Shown here: positions 18,242-26,737 of the stretch, piece by piece | How the letters are laid out: each line of letters opens with the position of its first letter | Position numbering within the stretch: the stretch's first letter is position 1 | NCBI RefSeq assembly: GCF_002163585.1 | Contig: NZ_CP015579.1 | Coordinates: 4,030,001-4,094,000 of the forward strand | Length of the DNA: 64,000 nucleotides | Direction of reading: 5' to 3' | DNA from: Tatumella citrea | GTDB taxonomy: Bacteria > Pseudomonadota > Gammaproteobacteria > Enterobacterales > Enterobacteriaceae | Made by a program: the position numbers and the translations under genes | The notes under the pieces: model-generated | Database searches by the model: none | What the model saw: only the letters and a program-made list of their open reading frames with translations | Told to the model about the DNA's origin: nothing

Positions 18242-19117
18242 ATGGTTCAGAAGACAACAATTCATGCACAGTCGCAAACACTGCCAGGCAGTGATGAAAA
18301 ACTACAACCTGAAGCCTTGTTCATACGTGAGGATTACCGGGGAAGTGGCAAGCTTGCAGGAAAAGTTGCACTGATTACCGGCGGTGACAGTGGTATCGGC
18401 CGGTCTGTAGTACAGCATTTTGCGCGCGAAGGTGCTGATATTGCACTGACCTGCCTGCCAGACAGTGAAGATGAAGCCAGGGATGCAGAAGTGGCCCGGC
18501 AACTGGCTGAACAGGAAGGTTGTAAATGCGTGATTTACCCGGTCGATTTGCGCAGTGCCGAAAACTGCCGCCAGTTGATCACCAGTGTCGTCAGTGAGTT
18601 TGGTCAGCTGAATATTCTGGTGAATAATGCCGGTACTCAGTATCCGAATGAAGATATTACCACTCTGAGCGATGAACAGTGGATGAATACATTTGACGTA
18701 AATATTCATTCGATGTTTTTCCTGACAAAAGCAGCACTTCCTCACCTGAAAGAAAACGACAGCATTATTAATACTGCGTCAGTAAATGCCTATATCGGTC
18801 CGGAGTTTCTGTTGGACTATACTGCCACCAAGGGCGCGATTGTCAGCTTCACCCGCGCCTTGTCTAATCAGATAGTCAGTAAGGGGATTCGGGTTAATGC
18901 CGTTGCCCCGGGCCCGGTCTGGACGCCACTGCAACCTGCGACCCTGGGCCACTATAATCCGCAATGGCTGGAGAACTTTGGCCATGAAACCCCGATGGGA
19001 CGTGCCGGTCAGCCTGCGGAACTCGGCCCTGTCTATGTATTTCTTGCCAGCCCGGACTCTTCATTTATCAGCGGCCAGGTCCTGCATCCGAATGGCGGAA
19101 TGATGGTCGGCGGCTAG
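18242..19117 (+). CDS. SDR family oxidoreductase (YghA-like)
   Basis: A 291-residue short-chain dehydrogenase close in layout to E. coli YghA and general stress SDRs, with an N-terminal extension of about 40 residues before the Rossmann fold. NAD(P)-binding TGGDSGIG is at 46-53, NNAG at 128-131, and the catalytic Ser180, Tyr193 and Lys197 are all present. Substrate is unknown; YghA acts on aldehydes/ketones. A good GGAGGG ribosome site precedes the ATG. The upstream sigma-S-like promoter and the downstream sugar isomerase suggest a stationary-phase carbohydrate or aldehyde function. Confidence 0.88.
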   Translation: MVQKTTIHAQSQTLPGSDEKLQPEALFIREDYRGSGKLAGKVALITGGDSGIGRSVVQHFAREGADIALTCLPDSEDEARDAEVARQLAEQEGCKCVIYPVDLRSAENCRQLITSVVSEFGQLNILVNNAGTQYPNEDITTLSDEQWMNTFDVNIHSMFFLTKAALPHLKENDSIINTASVNAYIGPEFLLDYTATKGAIVSFTRALSNQIVSKGIRVNAVAPGPVWTPLQPATLGHYNPQWLENFGHETPMGRAGQPAELGPVYVFLASPDSSFISGQVLHPNGGMMVGG

Positions 19118-19231
19118 CCCCCGTATCTGCTAAACCGGGCATTTGCATCTCGCCCGCGACCAGTTACCAGGAGAAGCCCTCCACAGGGAATTCTCAGGGA
19201 AAATATCCGACACCACTGATTAACAGAGGGA

Positions 19232-20488
19232 ATGATGCTATTTACTCATCTGACTGACAGCTGGCTGAACAAACCCTATCACCATGACTGGCTTGAAAAA
19301 GAGAGCCGCAGGCTCATCTCGTTTTACCGGAATTCAAAACACCCGGACGGTGGTTTTGCTGCACTGGATATTCACGGTGAGCTGCCTGCAGACAGCCAGC
19401 CGGACACTATGCTGACCGCCCGTATGACGCATTGTTTCGCTATCGCCAGCCTGCAAGGGGAGCCTGGTGCAGGCGCCCTGGCCCGTTGGGGAATAGAAGC
19501 TCTGCTGGGTTCCCTGCATGATGCCGTGTATGGCGGCTGGCTGGAAGGTCATCCGGAGCAGACTCCGGACGGACGTAAGCAGGCCTACCTGCATGTTTTT
19601 GTGACTCTCGCCGCCCTTAGCGCATCGCTGGCAGAGATAGAAGGCGCACAACAGCTGCTGGAAGAGGCAACATGGATTATTGAAAACCGCTTCTGGTCAG
19701 AAGAAGAAGGTTGTCTGCAGGAAAGCTTTAACCGCCAGTGGCAGGAGCCGGAAGATTATCGTGGCGGCAACAGTAATATGCACGCGACCGAAATGTTTGT
19801 TCAGCTCGCGGATGTTACCGGTGACAGTCGCTGGCGTCAGCGTGCTCTCTCCATCGTCACGAAAATTATTCATCAGCATGCACGGGGTAACCATTACCTG
19901 CTTGCCGAACATTTTACTTCACAATGGCAGGAGTGGCATGACTATCACCAGGATCAACCAACCGATGATTTCAGGCCGTATGGGGTGACGCCCGGGCACG
20001 CCTGTGAATGGTCACGGTTGTTGTTGCATCTTGAAGCCGCATTGCTGCAACACCATGAAACTGCACCAGCATGGCTGTTAGAAGATGCCAGGGGCCTGTT
20101 TGAGGCAGGGATAAATTACGGATGGCATGTCGATGGCGCGCCCGGGATGATTTATACCCATGACTGGCAGAAAATTCCGGTCACCCGTAACCGTCTGCAC
20201 TGGACGCTGGCCGAAAGCTGCTGTACCGCGGCCAGCCTGTTAAAACGCACCGGCGATCCGACTTATGAACACTGGTACCGGACATTGTGGGATTATATCG
20301 CCAACTATCTTATCGATACCCGACACGGTAGCTGGTGGCATGAGCTGGATGCCAGCAATCAGCCATCGTCGGTGGTCTGGTCCGGCAAACCGGACCTGTA
20401 TCATGCCTGGCAGCTGACCCTTAATAGCCGTCTGCCACTGGCACCTACTCTCGGTACCGCGGTTAAAGCAGGATTAGACCGGATGTAA
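19232..20488 (+). CDS. AGE family sugar epimerase/isomerase (YihS-like)
   Basis: A 418-residue (alpha/alpha)6-barrel enzyme of the N-acylglucosamine 2-epimerase superfamily, similar over its whole length to E. coli YihS (sulfoquinovose/mannose isomerase). Conserved segments include YRGGNSNMHATEMF, GVTPGHACEWSRL with the catalytic His, LLEDARGLFEAGI and SWWHELDASN, then KPDLYHAWQ with the second His. No other sulfoquinovose gene is present, so a mannose-fructose type aldose-ketose isomerase is more likely than a role in sulfoglycolysis. The 114-base gap after the SDR holds a small hairpin (19171-19195) without a U run. Confidence 0.85.
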   Translation: MMLFTHLTDSWLNKPYHHDWLEKESRRLISFYRNSKHPDGGFAALDIHGELPADSQPDTMLTARMTHCFAIASLQGEPGAGALARWGIEALLGSLHDAVYGGWLEGHPEQTPDGRKQAYLHVFVTLAALSASLAEIEGAQQLLEEATWIIENRFWSEEEGCLQESFNRQWQEPEDYRGGNSNMHATEMFVQLADVTGDSRWRQRALSIVTKIIHQHARGNHYLLAEHFTSQWQEWHDYHQDQPTDDFRPYGVTPGHACEWSRLLLHLEAALLQHHETAPAWLLEDARGLFEAGINYGWHVDGAPGMIYTHDWQKIPVTRNRLHWTLAESCCTAASLLKRTGDPTYEHWYRTLWDYIANYLIDTRHGSWWHELDASNQPSSVVWSGKPDLYHAWQLTLNSRLPLAPTLGTAVKAGLDRM

Positions 20489-20497
20489 CACGGTAAG

Positions 20498-20538
20498 GCT
20501 GACACGGTGAATGGCCAGCCGTGTCAGCATTATTTTTT
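20498..20538 (+). terminator. Terminator after the isomerase gene
   Basis: A perfect ten-base stem GCTGACACGG/CCGTGTCAGC, 11-base loop, then ATTATTTTTT. It overlaps the stop codon of the convergent yehS gene. Confidence 0.85.
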
Positions 20539-21000
20539 CGCTTTACGAACCCGTTCTGCCAGTCCTTTCAGGATATAGCGCAGCACCTGGTCGCCACATT
20601 CGCGATAATTTTTATGACCTTCTTTGCGGAAGAACGCGCTCAGTTCATTTTCTGACATGGCGAAATCAACCGATTTCAGAATTTGCTGCAGGTCTTCGGT
20701 TTTCAGTTCAAAAGCAACCCGCAGTTTCTTCAGCATCACATTATTGGTCACCCGTTTTTCCACTTCCGGAGCCGGAAAACGCGGGTCGCGGCCACGCCGG
20801 TAAAAAATCAGGCCATTGAGAAAGTGAGCCATCACTTTATCGTTACAAACCTGATAGCCTGCATCTTCTTCTTTCAGCAGATAAGCATGCATTTCCTGCA
20901 GGCTGACTTCGGCGCCACCGGAAATCAGAATCTCCAGCATTTTTTCATCACGCAGATCGAGCATATAGCGAACACTGCGTAAAACATCATTGTGCATCAT
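20530..21000 (-). CDS. yehS: DUF1456 family protein YehS
   Basis: A 156-residue cytoplasmic protein with two DUF1456 repeats: one near residues 5-68 (DVLRSVRYMLDL ... FLNGLIFYRRGRD) and one near 84-147 (NNVMLKKLRVAFELK ... GDQVLRYILKGL). This matches E. coli YehS in length and order. Function is unknown. The start MMHND aligns with the E. coli N terminus. It converges on the isomerase gene, sharing the terminator region. Confidence 0.92.
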   Translation of the reverse strand: MMHNDVLRSVRYMLDLRDEKMLEILISGGAEVSLQEMHAYLLKEEDAGYQVCNDKVMAHFLNGLIFYRRGRDPRFPAPEVEKRVTNNVMLKKLRVAFELKTEDLQQILKSVDFAMSENELSAFFRKEGHKNYRECGDQVLRYILKGLAERVRKAKK

Positions 21001-21247
21001 GGTTATTAGTTCCTGCCGCTGTCAGGCCATATCCGGCCGCGGGCTGTTTATGTTCATCTGGCGGGCATTATACAAGTCTGCCCGGCCGGGTCGCCTGTTA
21101 GTTAACAAAATAGCGAAATAAATGCCCGGGCTACCACAGAACCGGCGCCGGAGACCTGCCACAGTCAGCCGAAAATCATAAACTGTCAGGAAAAAAGAGG
21201 ACGGACACTACTACCGACGCTTTAAGCCGGTAGCAGTGATCACTTAT

Positions 21248-21877
21248 TTAGCGGGAGATCCAGGTCGGCGCTATCTGAGTGCCAAGACCGGCACCGTAAC
21301 CCAGGTAAATATTCAGGCCTGCCAGTGGCTCCAGATAGCGGGCATTTTTCAGGCCCCCGGCATCCTGGGTATGAAAACCTAACCCCTCGGCCAGTGCCGC
21401 CACCTGCTGTTTAGCCTGGTTGTCATCACCTGCATAGAATACGGTGGCACGCTGTCCGTCTGCAAATTGTGGTCCGTCACTCAGAACCTGAGCAAATAAG
21501 GTGTTAAAGGCTTTGACCACTGTAACGCCGGGAAGCGCGCGGGCAATCTCTTCTGCAGCTGAGGTGGTGCCACTGACCGTCAGGCTCATATAATCTGCTG
21601 ATAACGGATTAGTTACGTCAACCACCACCTTCCCTTGCAGGTTGCCCAGGCTAATCAATGCTGCAACCGCATTATCATAAGGGGTTGCCAGAATAATCAG
21701 CTGTGCACCGTCTGCGGCTTTGCCGGCCTCAGCAACACGACTGCCGGGGTAGTTTTTCACCACCGCAGCCGCCTTCTCCAGATCACGCGCTGTCAGCGTG
21801 ACCTGATGGCCTGCAGCACTTAACTGTTTGACCAACGCGGAACCCACATTACCTGAACCCACGACTGTAATATTCAT
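21248..21877 (-). CDS. NADPH-dependent F420 reductase-like oxidoreductase
   Basis: A 209-residue Rossmann protein of the COG2085/NAD-binding F420-reductase family. The dinucleotide site is GSGNVGSALV (Gly7, Gly9, Gly12) followed by LTARD, and the central GKVVVDVTNPLS and VVKAFNTLFA blocks are characteristic. Enterobacteria lack cofactor F420, so it is probably a dinucleotide-dependent reductase of another substrate. The ATG at 21877 gives the family N terminus and has AAGGTGA upstream; the longer frame to 21985 adds 36 residues without family character. Confidence 0.83.
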   Translation of the reverse strand: MNITVVGSGNVGSALVKQLSAAGHQVTLTARDLEKAAAVVKNYPGSRVAEAGKAADGAQLIILATPYDNAVAALISLGNLQGKVVVDVTNPLSADYMSLTVSGTTSAAEEIARALPGVTVVKAFNTLFAQVLSDGPQFADGQRATVFYAGDDNQAKQQVAALAEGLGFHTQDAGGLKNARYLEPLAGLNIYLGYGAGLGTQIAPTWISR

Positions 21878-22286
21878 CTTCGTCACCTTATCTCTGATAT
21901 CTGCTGAAATTTGTGTTGTCTGCTGCGGTTCTGATGCAAATAACGACTGCATAAAACGAATAAACGCGTTCTGTCCCAAAAGCATCTCCTCGGCCTTTAA
22001 TGTAGTGATGCAGTCATTGTGAAACGCCAGAAAGCGGAGATATATACCTCGTACCGCGATACATTTATTCCGAAGAGGAAATTATCACTGCATGAGTGGT
22101 TGTGTCTGAGCACTGATTTGTCATAAGCAGGGTTTCGTTGCCGCGTCGCAGGCCAACAGAGGCTACTGGCAATCGCAGTCAGGTGAGAGAACCGCCTGGC
22201 GGTCGTAAAAAATGGATGACGGAGAAACTGTCAGAGGGGGAGTGGCAGCAAAATCCGGGCGGGGATAGCTTTCCCCGTCTTCAGAG
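21878..22286. other. Intergenic region with a possible terminator
   Basis: 409 bases between the reductase start and the end of the flavin-dependent oxidoreductase gene. A hairpin CGGGGA/TCCCCG (22260-22277) followed by TTTT on the minus strand could terminate the latter gene. Short frames here look spurious. Confidence 0.4.
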
Positions 22287-23324
22287 TTATTCGCCGAGGG
22301 CTTTATTTACTGCCGGCATCACTTTATCGGCCAACAGCTCGATAGAACGGGCTACTTTTTCATATGGCTGACCGCCAATATCCAACTGGGCCATAAATCG
22401 CCGGTGTCCAAACAATTCGTGAACCCGAAGAATTTTATCAACTATTTGCTGGACTGAACCGACGTAGACCGGCCCCTGCTCACTGGTCAGTTGAAGATAA
22501 TCATTATAATCCGGGGTCCAGCCACGCCGTCCGGCCGGCAGATTATTACCAATATAATGTGAGTAATAGGGAAAGAACCCTTGCAGTGCTTGCTGACTGG
22601 TTTCTGCCACATGAAAATGACCAGAAACTGCCAGCGGTAACTGCTGACGGGAAAAACCATGCTGCTCACCGGCCCGATAGTAGCTCTCCACAAACGGTAA
22701 ATGCGCTGCCGGTTTATTGCCAATGATCGCCAGATTCAACCCCAGTCCATATTTTGCCGCCCGTAAGGCACTGGCCGGTGTTCCTCCCGCCGCGATCCAT
22801 ACTGGCTGAGGGTTCAGATGGCGCGGGATAATTTCGGCCTGCTGCAGAGGAGAACGAAAATTTCCCTGCCAGTCCAGCGGCTTCTCACCTTCTGCGACAA
22901 TTTTTAATAACAGGGCCAGTTTTTCCTCATACAAGGCTTCATAATCGTCCAGAGAGTAGCCAAACAGCGGGAAAGACTCGATAAAGGCGCCACGTCCGAC
23001 CAGCAATTCTGTACGACCATTGCTGAGCTGGTCCACCGTAGAATAGGCTTCATATTCCCGTACCGGATCGGCAGAGCTGAGTACGGTCACGGCTGTCGTC
23101 AGACGAATATTACGGGTCACTGCAGCCAGATGAGACAGTAATACCATCGGTGCCGAAACGGCATAATCCAGCCGGTGATGCTCACCAATTCCAAAAACCT
23201 GTAACCCGGCCTGATCAGCAAGACGGGCAGCGGCAACAATTTCCTGCAAACGCTGATGAGCCGCCGCACTGCCTCGCTGAGTTCCGGCCAAATCACCGAA
23301 AGTGTAGACACCAAATTCCATCAT
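22287..23324 (-). CDS. LLM class flavin-dependent oxidoreductase
   Basis: A 345-residue bacterial luciferase-like TIM-barrel monooxygenase. Typical motifs are FGIGEHHRLDYAVSAPMVLL, LTTAVTVLSSADPVREYEAYSTVDQLSNGR and GRGAF. Such enzymes use FMNH2 and oxygen to oxidise small organic or organosulfur substrates; the substrate here is unknown and no dedicated flavin reductase is adjacent. Starts at 23324 and 23321 are both reasonable ATGs with AGGGTGA upstream; a GTG at 23330 is less likely. Confidence 0.86.
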   Translation of the reverse strand: MMEFGVYTFGDLAGTQRGSAAAHQRLQEIVAAARLADQAGLQVFGIGEHHRLDYAVSAPMVLLSHLAAVTRNIRLTTAVTVLSSADPVREYEAYSTVDQLSNGRTELLVGRGAFIESFPLFGYSLDDYEALYEEKLALLLKIVAEGEKPLDWQGNFRSPLQQAEIIPRHLNPQPVWIAAGGTPASALRAAKYGLGLNLAIIGNKPAAHLPFVESYYRAGEQHGFSRQQLPLAVSGHFHVAETSQQALQGFFPYYSHYIGNNLPAGRRGWTPDYNDYLQLTSEQGPVYVGSVQQIVDKILRVHELFGHRRFMAQLDIGGQPYEKVARSIELLADKVMPAVNKALGE

Positions 23325-23517
23325 AGTCACCCTGTAGCAGATACGTGGCGATAATCGTCCGGATACCCTGAGTATCTGGCAGTAAAAGGAGGAAGTTTAG
23401 CGGAGATGATGGTCAGGATTAAGCCACCTGCCGGGAATTCATTATTTCCAAAGGGGAAACAATAACCCGGCAGATGACGGGGCTGCGAAAGACAGAAGAT
23501 TCGCAGAAAAATCAGGA

Positions 23518-24411
23518 TCAGTGGCCGGTTACCGCATGGTTAATAGTATCCAGAACCTGATGCATTGCCTGTACATCTACCTGACCAGGGGCTGAAGGTA
23601 CACCAATCATGCCAAAGGTGAGATCATCACCAAATACCTGACCAGATAAACGAGTAATAGAACCCAGCCCACCCATCGCCATAGTCAGCAGTGGTTTTTG
23701 AGAATATTTCTCACGGATTTCGCTGGTAGCAGTCAGTAGTTTCAGGACATCGCCAGGGTTATGCGGCATGGTTGCAATCTTCAGAATATCGGCACCCATC
23801 GCGTCCTGTTGGCGCAACCGGTCAACCAGGACACTGGTATCTGGTGTCTTGTTAAAGTCATGGCTGGACATCACGACTTTGATGCCCGCTTTATGTGCCG
23901 CACTGACAATCTCTTTCACCAGTGCTGGTTGGCGGAACATCTCTACATCCAGAATATCGATAAAGTGATCTTTAATCAGTGCCAGATAGAGATCAGCATA
24001 AGCACGATCGCTGATAGTTTTCACCCCGCCTTCCGCACGGGTACGGAAGGTCAGGATTAACGGTTTACCCTGAATCACTGAAACTATCTGTTTACCCAGT
24101 GCAGCGACTTTCGCCGGATCGGTGGCAAAGTTCAGATAATCAATCCGGTATTCCAGCAAATCAGCATTTGGATTACTGCCAATCACCCGCGCCTGTGCCA
24201 TTACCTGGTCATCAGTTGCACCGGTGGTCGAAACAATTATTTTCGGCGTACCTTCACCAATCACCGTATTTCTGATGGTCAAAGGAATTGCATGACGCTG
24301 GCTGACAACGGCAGCTGGTGCGCTGGTGGCGGTCCCGGCGGCAAAAGCACTGCCAGCCCCCTGTAATGCCAGAGCCACAGATAATGCCACTAATGTTGTA
24401 CTGATTTTCAT
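23518..24411 (-). CDS. quiB: Secreted type I 3-dehydroquinate dehydratase (QuiB-like)
   Basis: A 297-residue class I dehydroquinate dehydratase, which converts 3-dehydroquinate to 3-dehydroshikimate by a lysine Schiff base. Unlike biosynthetic AroD (about 252 residues) it has a Sec signal peptide (hydrophobic core at 6-20, cleavage near AFA-A at 22-25), so it should act in the periplasm. Catalytic residues are present: Glu87 (LEYRID), His184 (SSHDFNKTP), Lys211 (LKIATM), Arg254 (ITRLSG). Acinetobacter QuiB is a known AroD relative that gained a leader and works in quinate catabolism. An inverted repeat upstream (24495-24519) may be its operator. The QuiC-like gene lies just upstream in the same direction. 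Confidence 0.85.
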   Translation of the reverse strand: MKISTTLVALSVALALQGAGSAFAAGTATSAPAAVVSQRHAIPLTIRNTVIGEGTPKIIVSTTGATDDQVMAQARVIGSNPNADLLEYRIDYLNFATDPAKVAALGKQIVSVIQGKPLILTFRTRAEGGVKTISDRAYADLYLALIKDHFIDILDVEMFRQPALVKEIVSAAHKAGIKVVMSSHDFNKTPDTSVLVDRLRQQDAMGADILKIATMPHNPGDVLKLLTATSEIREKYSQKPLLTMAMGGLGSITRLSGQVFGDDLTFGMIGVPSAPGQVDVQAMHQVLDTINHAVTGH

Positions 24412-24494
24412 TTATTATCTCCGGAGATCAGTGAGCTGCCTATGCCATTAAGGACAGCCCGCAATTTTAATGCGACAAAAGTTATTCCGGCATG

Positions 24495-24519
24495 ATCAGA
24501 ATTCATCTCCAATTCTGAT
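24495..24519. promoter_or_regulatory. Perfect inverted repeat upstream of quiB-like gene
   Basis: ATCAGAATT, seven bases, AATTCTGAT: a perfect nine-base inverted repeat about 85-110 bases upstream of the quiB-like start codon. With no U run on either side it looks like a regulator binding site more than a terminator. Confidence 0.5.
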
Positions 24520-24845
24520 GCATTTCACCGGAGTCCGGTCACAGCAAGTTAATCCCCCCATCGCAGGCTATCGGTAATCTGAAATAGCGAACTGCGAACG
24601 CGATTAACAGGCTGAGGAAAGTGGTGATAAACAGATTACGGTGGTCAGATAAGCTGCTGCAGACCATGTAACGGCGGCATCGGCTAAATCGTATTTCCGG
24701 GATATTCATCGTGGCAGAATAGCTGTCGTCAGAATTGTTCGCCCTGCCCTGACCTGATCTGCACGCCACTATACTGGCGTAAACAATACGCAGAGTCTGA
24801 GAGTGAGCCTGGAAAAACAGATTTTTATTCATGATACCGCCCTGC

Positions 24846-24871
24846 AAAATCCGGTAGCCGTGGCTACCGGA
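24846..24871 (-). terminator. Terminator of the quiC-like gene
   Basis: Perfect stem CCGGTAGCC/GGCTACCGG with flanking T-A pair and a short loop, followed by TTTT on the minus strand, 15 bases past the stop codon. Confidence 0.75.
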
Positions 24872-24885
24872 AAGAGGTGTGATAA

Positions 24886-26436
24886 TTATTTTCCAGCCCG
24901 TGGTGCGCTTAACGGAGAGGTAGCACCATCATTGGTGGTCGCGGTGGCAGTTACATTAGCCACTTTAACTCCGTCCGGAATCGCCAGTTGTTCAGTAAAG
25001 TCACCCACACCGTGGCTGTTTACCGGCACCATTTCATATCCCAGGAAGTTTTCTGCTTCATTCATGGACGGCTGACTGTTAGAGAAGAACTCAACACGGT
25101 AGATAGTATTGGCTTCCCCGGCCACACTGCCACTGACAGTCAGTTGGTGATTATTAATAATCACCTGAGAAAGTTCTGGTGCCTGCTGGCCTTTGTTTGG
25201 TGTTTTTTCACAGCCGGCAACATTTCCGTCGATGGCACAGATTTTTTCCAGGTGGGTAGTGTCATTGCTGATACCACCGCCACGGTTACCAATGAAGGCA
25301 GCATGCTCTAATCCGGGAACATTAAATACAATTGCTCCCGCGTAACCCGGCAGGCAACTGCCCCCGGCAAAGCAACGTTTAATATCCAGCCCGTTATTGA
25401 TCATAATATTTTCTGAAATACGATCGATGGCAGGCCCGGTGATACGGTTAATACCAAACTGACCATCTTTTCCGGGTTCACCCTGTGGCCGGACTGACAC
25501 TGCTACGCGGTTATTAATCATCCGGTTTCCGGATACCATATTTCCGGTACCGCTGAGAGTCACTGCCGATGACAGGTTATTGAAAAGATTTCCGGCGATA
25601 TAGTTATTATTTCCCCAGTTTAGCTGCACACCATCAGAATAGTTTTCGAAATGGTTATGAATAACTTCATTATCATTTCCCCACAGCATTTCCAGACCCT
25701 GAGAAGGCTCTTTGTTATTCACCTCATCCGTAGTAATCAGATTATCAGCAATCAGGTTGAATGAAGCACCACGGGTGGCTTCCATTCCGTCTCCGTTATT
25801 AGTAAAGACATTGCGGATAATTTTATTTCTCTGAGTGGTGGTGGCAGTAGAGTTACCTTTACCATCGTCACCGGTCATCATTAAACCTGCTCCGCCATGG
25901 TTTCCGGTAATACGGCTGTCTTCGATAATATTATTGCTGGCACGGTTAATTAAAATACCGACGCAGAAATTACGCACTTCAATACCCTGCAGAACAACAT
26001 CGTGGGTATCCTGTAAAACCAGTCCCGGCAATGAAGTGGTTCGTACATTAGCACCAAATTGTCCGGGGACAGCACCAGGGCAGGCGCGGGGGTCAACCGG
26101 TTTAATATAAGCAGAGCCATCAATAGCGACATACTTGCCATTTTTCAGCCAGTTAGTACCAATTATACTGACCGGGCCTTTTACCGGAGGTAATGGTTTT
26201 GCTGGTTTGATTACCATCGGTTTATTTTCTTTTAAGGCAATTTCAATCCGGTAATGGCCAGGATTAAGGTTATTTTTTTCCAGTGCCCAACGTAATGTAC
26301 CAGCACTACCATCATCAGCTGTTGATGTTACTGTTAATACCTGGTCAGGCGATACCGGAGTTTGTTCTGCTGCATAAACACCGAAAGAGAAAGGTAATGC
26401 CATAGAGATAAAAACAGCAAGTTTATTTTTCAACAT
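24886..26436 (-). CDS. quiC: Secreted beta-helix protein, probable 3-dehydroshikimate dehydratase (QuiC-like)
   Basis: A 516-residue secreted protein. A Sec signal (hydrophobic core 6-20, cleavage near VYA-A at 20-23) precedes the beta-helix start motif TVTSTADDGSAGTLRWALE. A long right-handed parallel beta-helix follows with Asn-rich turns (SNNIIEDSRITGNHGG, GNDNEVIHNHFENYSDGVQLNWGNNN), then a C-terminal beta domain. The blocks AIDGSAYI, ACPGAVPGQFGANVRT and LPGLVLQD match my recollection of Acinetobacter QuiC, which dehydrates 3-dehydroshikimate to protocatechuate in the periplasm. The neighbouring secreted dehydroquinate dehydratase supports this. A generic beta-helix carbohydrate protein is the alternative. 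It has its own FNR-type promoter and terminator. Confidence 0.75.
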   Translation of the reverse strand: MLKNKLAVFISMALPFSFGVYAAEQTPVSPDQVLTVTSTADDGSAGTLRWALEKNNLNPGHYRIEIALKENKPMVIKPAKPLPPVKGPVSIIGTNWLKNGKYVAIDGSAYIKPVDPRACPGAVPGQFGANVRTTSLPGLVLQDTHDVVLQGIEVRNFCVGILINRASNNIIEDSRITGNHGGAGLMMTGDDGKGNSTATTTQRNKIIRNVFTNNGDGMEATRGASFNLIADNLITTDEVNNKEPSQGLEMLWGNDNEVIHNHFENYSDGVQLNWGNNNYIAGNLFNNLSSAVTLSGTGNMVSGNRMINNRVAVSVRPQGEPGKDGQFGINRITGPAIDRISENIMINNGLDIKRCFAGGSCLPGYAGAIVFNVPGLEHAAFIGNRGGGISNDTTHLEKICAIDGNVAGCEKTPNKGQQAPELSQVIINNHQLTVSGSVAGEANTIYRVEFFSNSQPSMNEAENFLGYEMVPVNSHGVGDFTEQLAIPDGVKVANVTATATTNDGATSPLSAPRAGK

Positions 26437-26544
26437 AATTTACCCTGACATAATATTTCCGGAGAAATCAATAAACCCTGCCTCTCCCGGAATAAGTCAG
26501 CAGCGTCAATCTTCAATAAATTTCATCATTCATAAGACAGGTAA

Positions 26545-26585
26545 AATATACCCCTCCGCATGAAATTAAATTTGATAAAGATCAA
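26545..26585 (-). promoter_or_regulatory. FNR-type promoter of the quiC-like gene
   Basis: TTGATAAAGATCAA (26572-26585) is a perfect FNR box (TTGAT-N4-ATCAA). On the minus strand a -10-like TATATT (26545-26550) follows, placing the start of transcription near 26538 and the FNR site centre about 41 bases upstream of it. That is the standard class II activator position. Anaerobic activation is predicted. Confidence 0.7.
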
Positions 26586-26623
26586 TTTTAAAGATGGGAA
26601 ATATAATTATTTTTCAATGAGAT

Positions 26624-26659
26624 AAACAAAAACCGCCACTTACATAAGTAAGTGGCGGT
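26624..26659 (-). terminator. Terminator of the ubiD-ubiX-yqgA operon
   Basis: A perfect 12-base stem (26632-26643 with 26648-26659), four-base loop and a U run on the minus strand. It separates the decarboxylase operon from the quiC-like gene, so they are distinct transcripts. The 26437-26737 gap otherwise holds the FNR-type promoter. Confidence 0.92.
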
Positions 26660-26737
26660 CAGAGTTAAACCCGTGTTATTTTTTTTGTTTTAAATTAATC
26701 TTTGAATATATTCCCTGAGAAAATAATTACCGAAAAA

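Larger units (their letters stand above)
24412..24885. other. Intergenic region between quiC- and quiB-like genes
   Basis: 474 bases holding the inverted repeat at 24495-24519 near the quiB-like gene and the quiC terminator at 24846-24871. A 102-codon minus-strand frame (24539-24847) has no recognisable protein character and is probably not a gene. Confidence 0.5.

Noticed and set aside
24539..24847. 102-codon minus-strand frame between quiB- and quiC-like genes
   Set aside because: No family resemblance, odd composition, and it spans the intergenic region with no clear ribosome site; likely chance.
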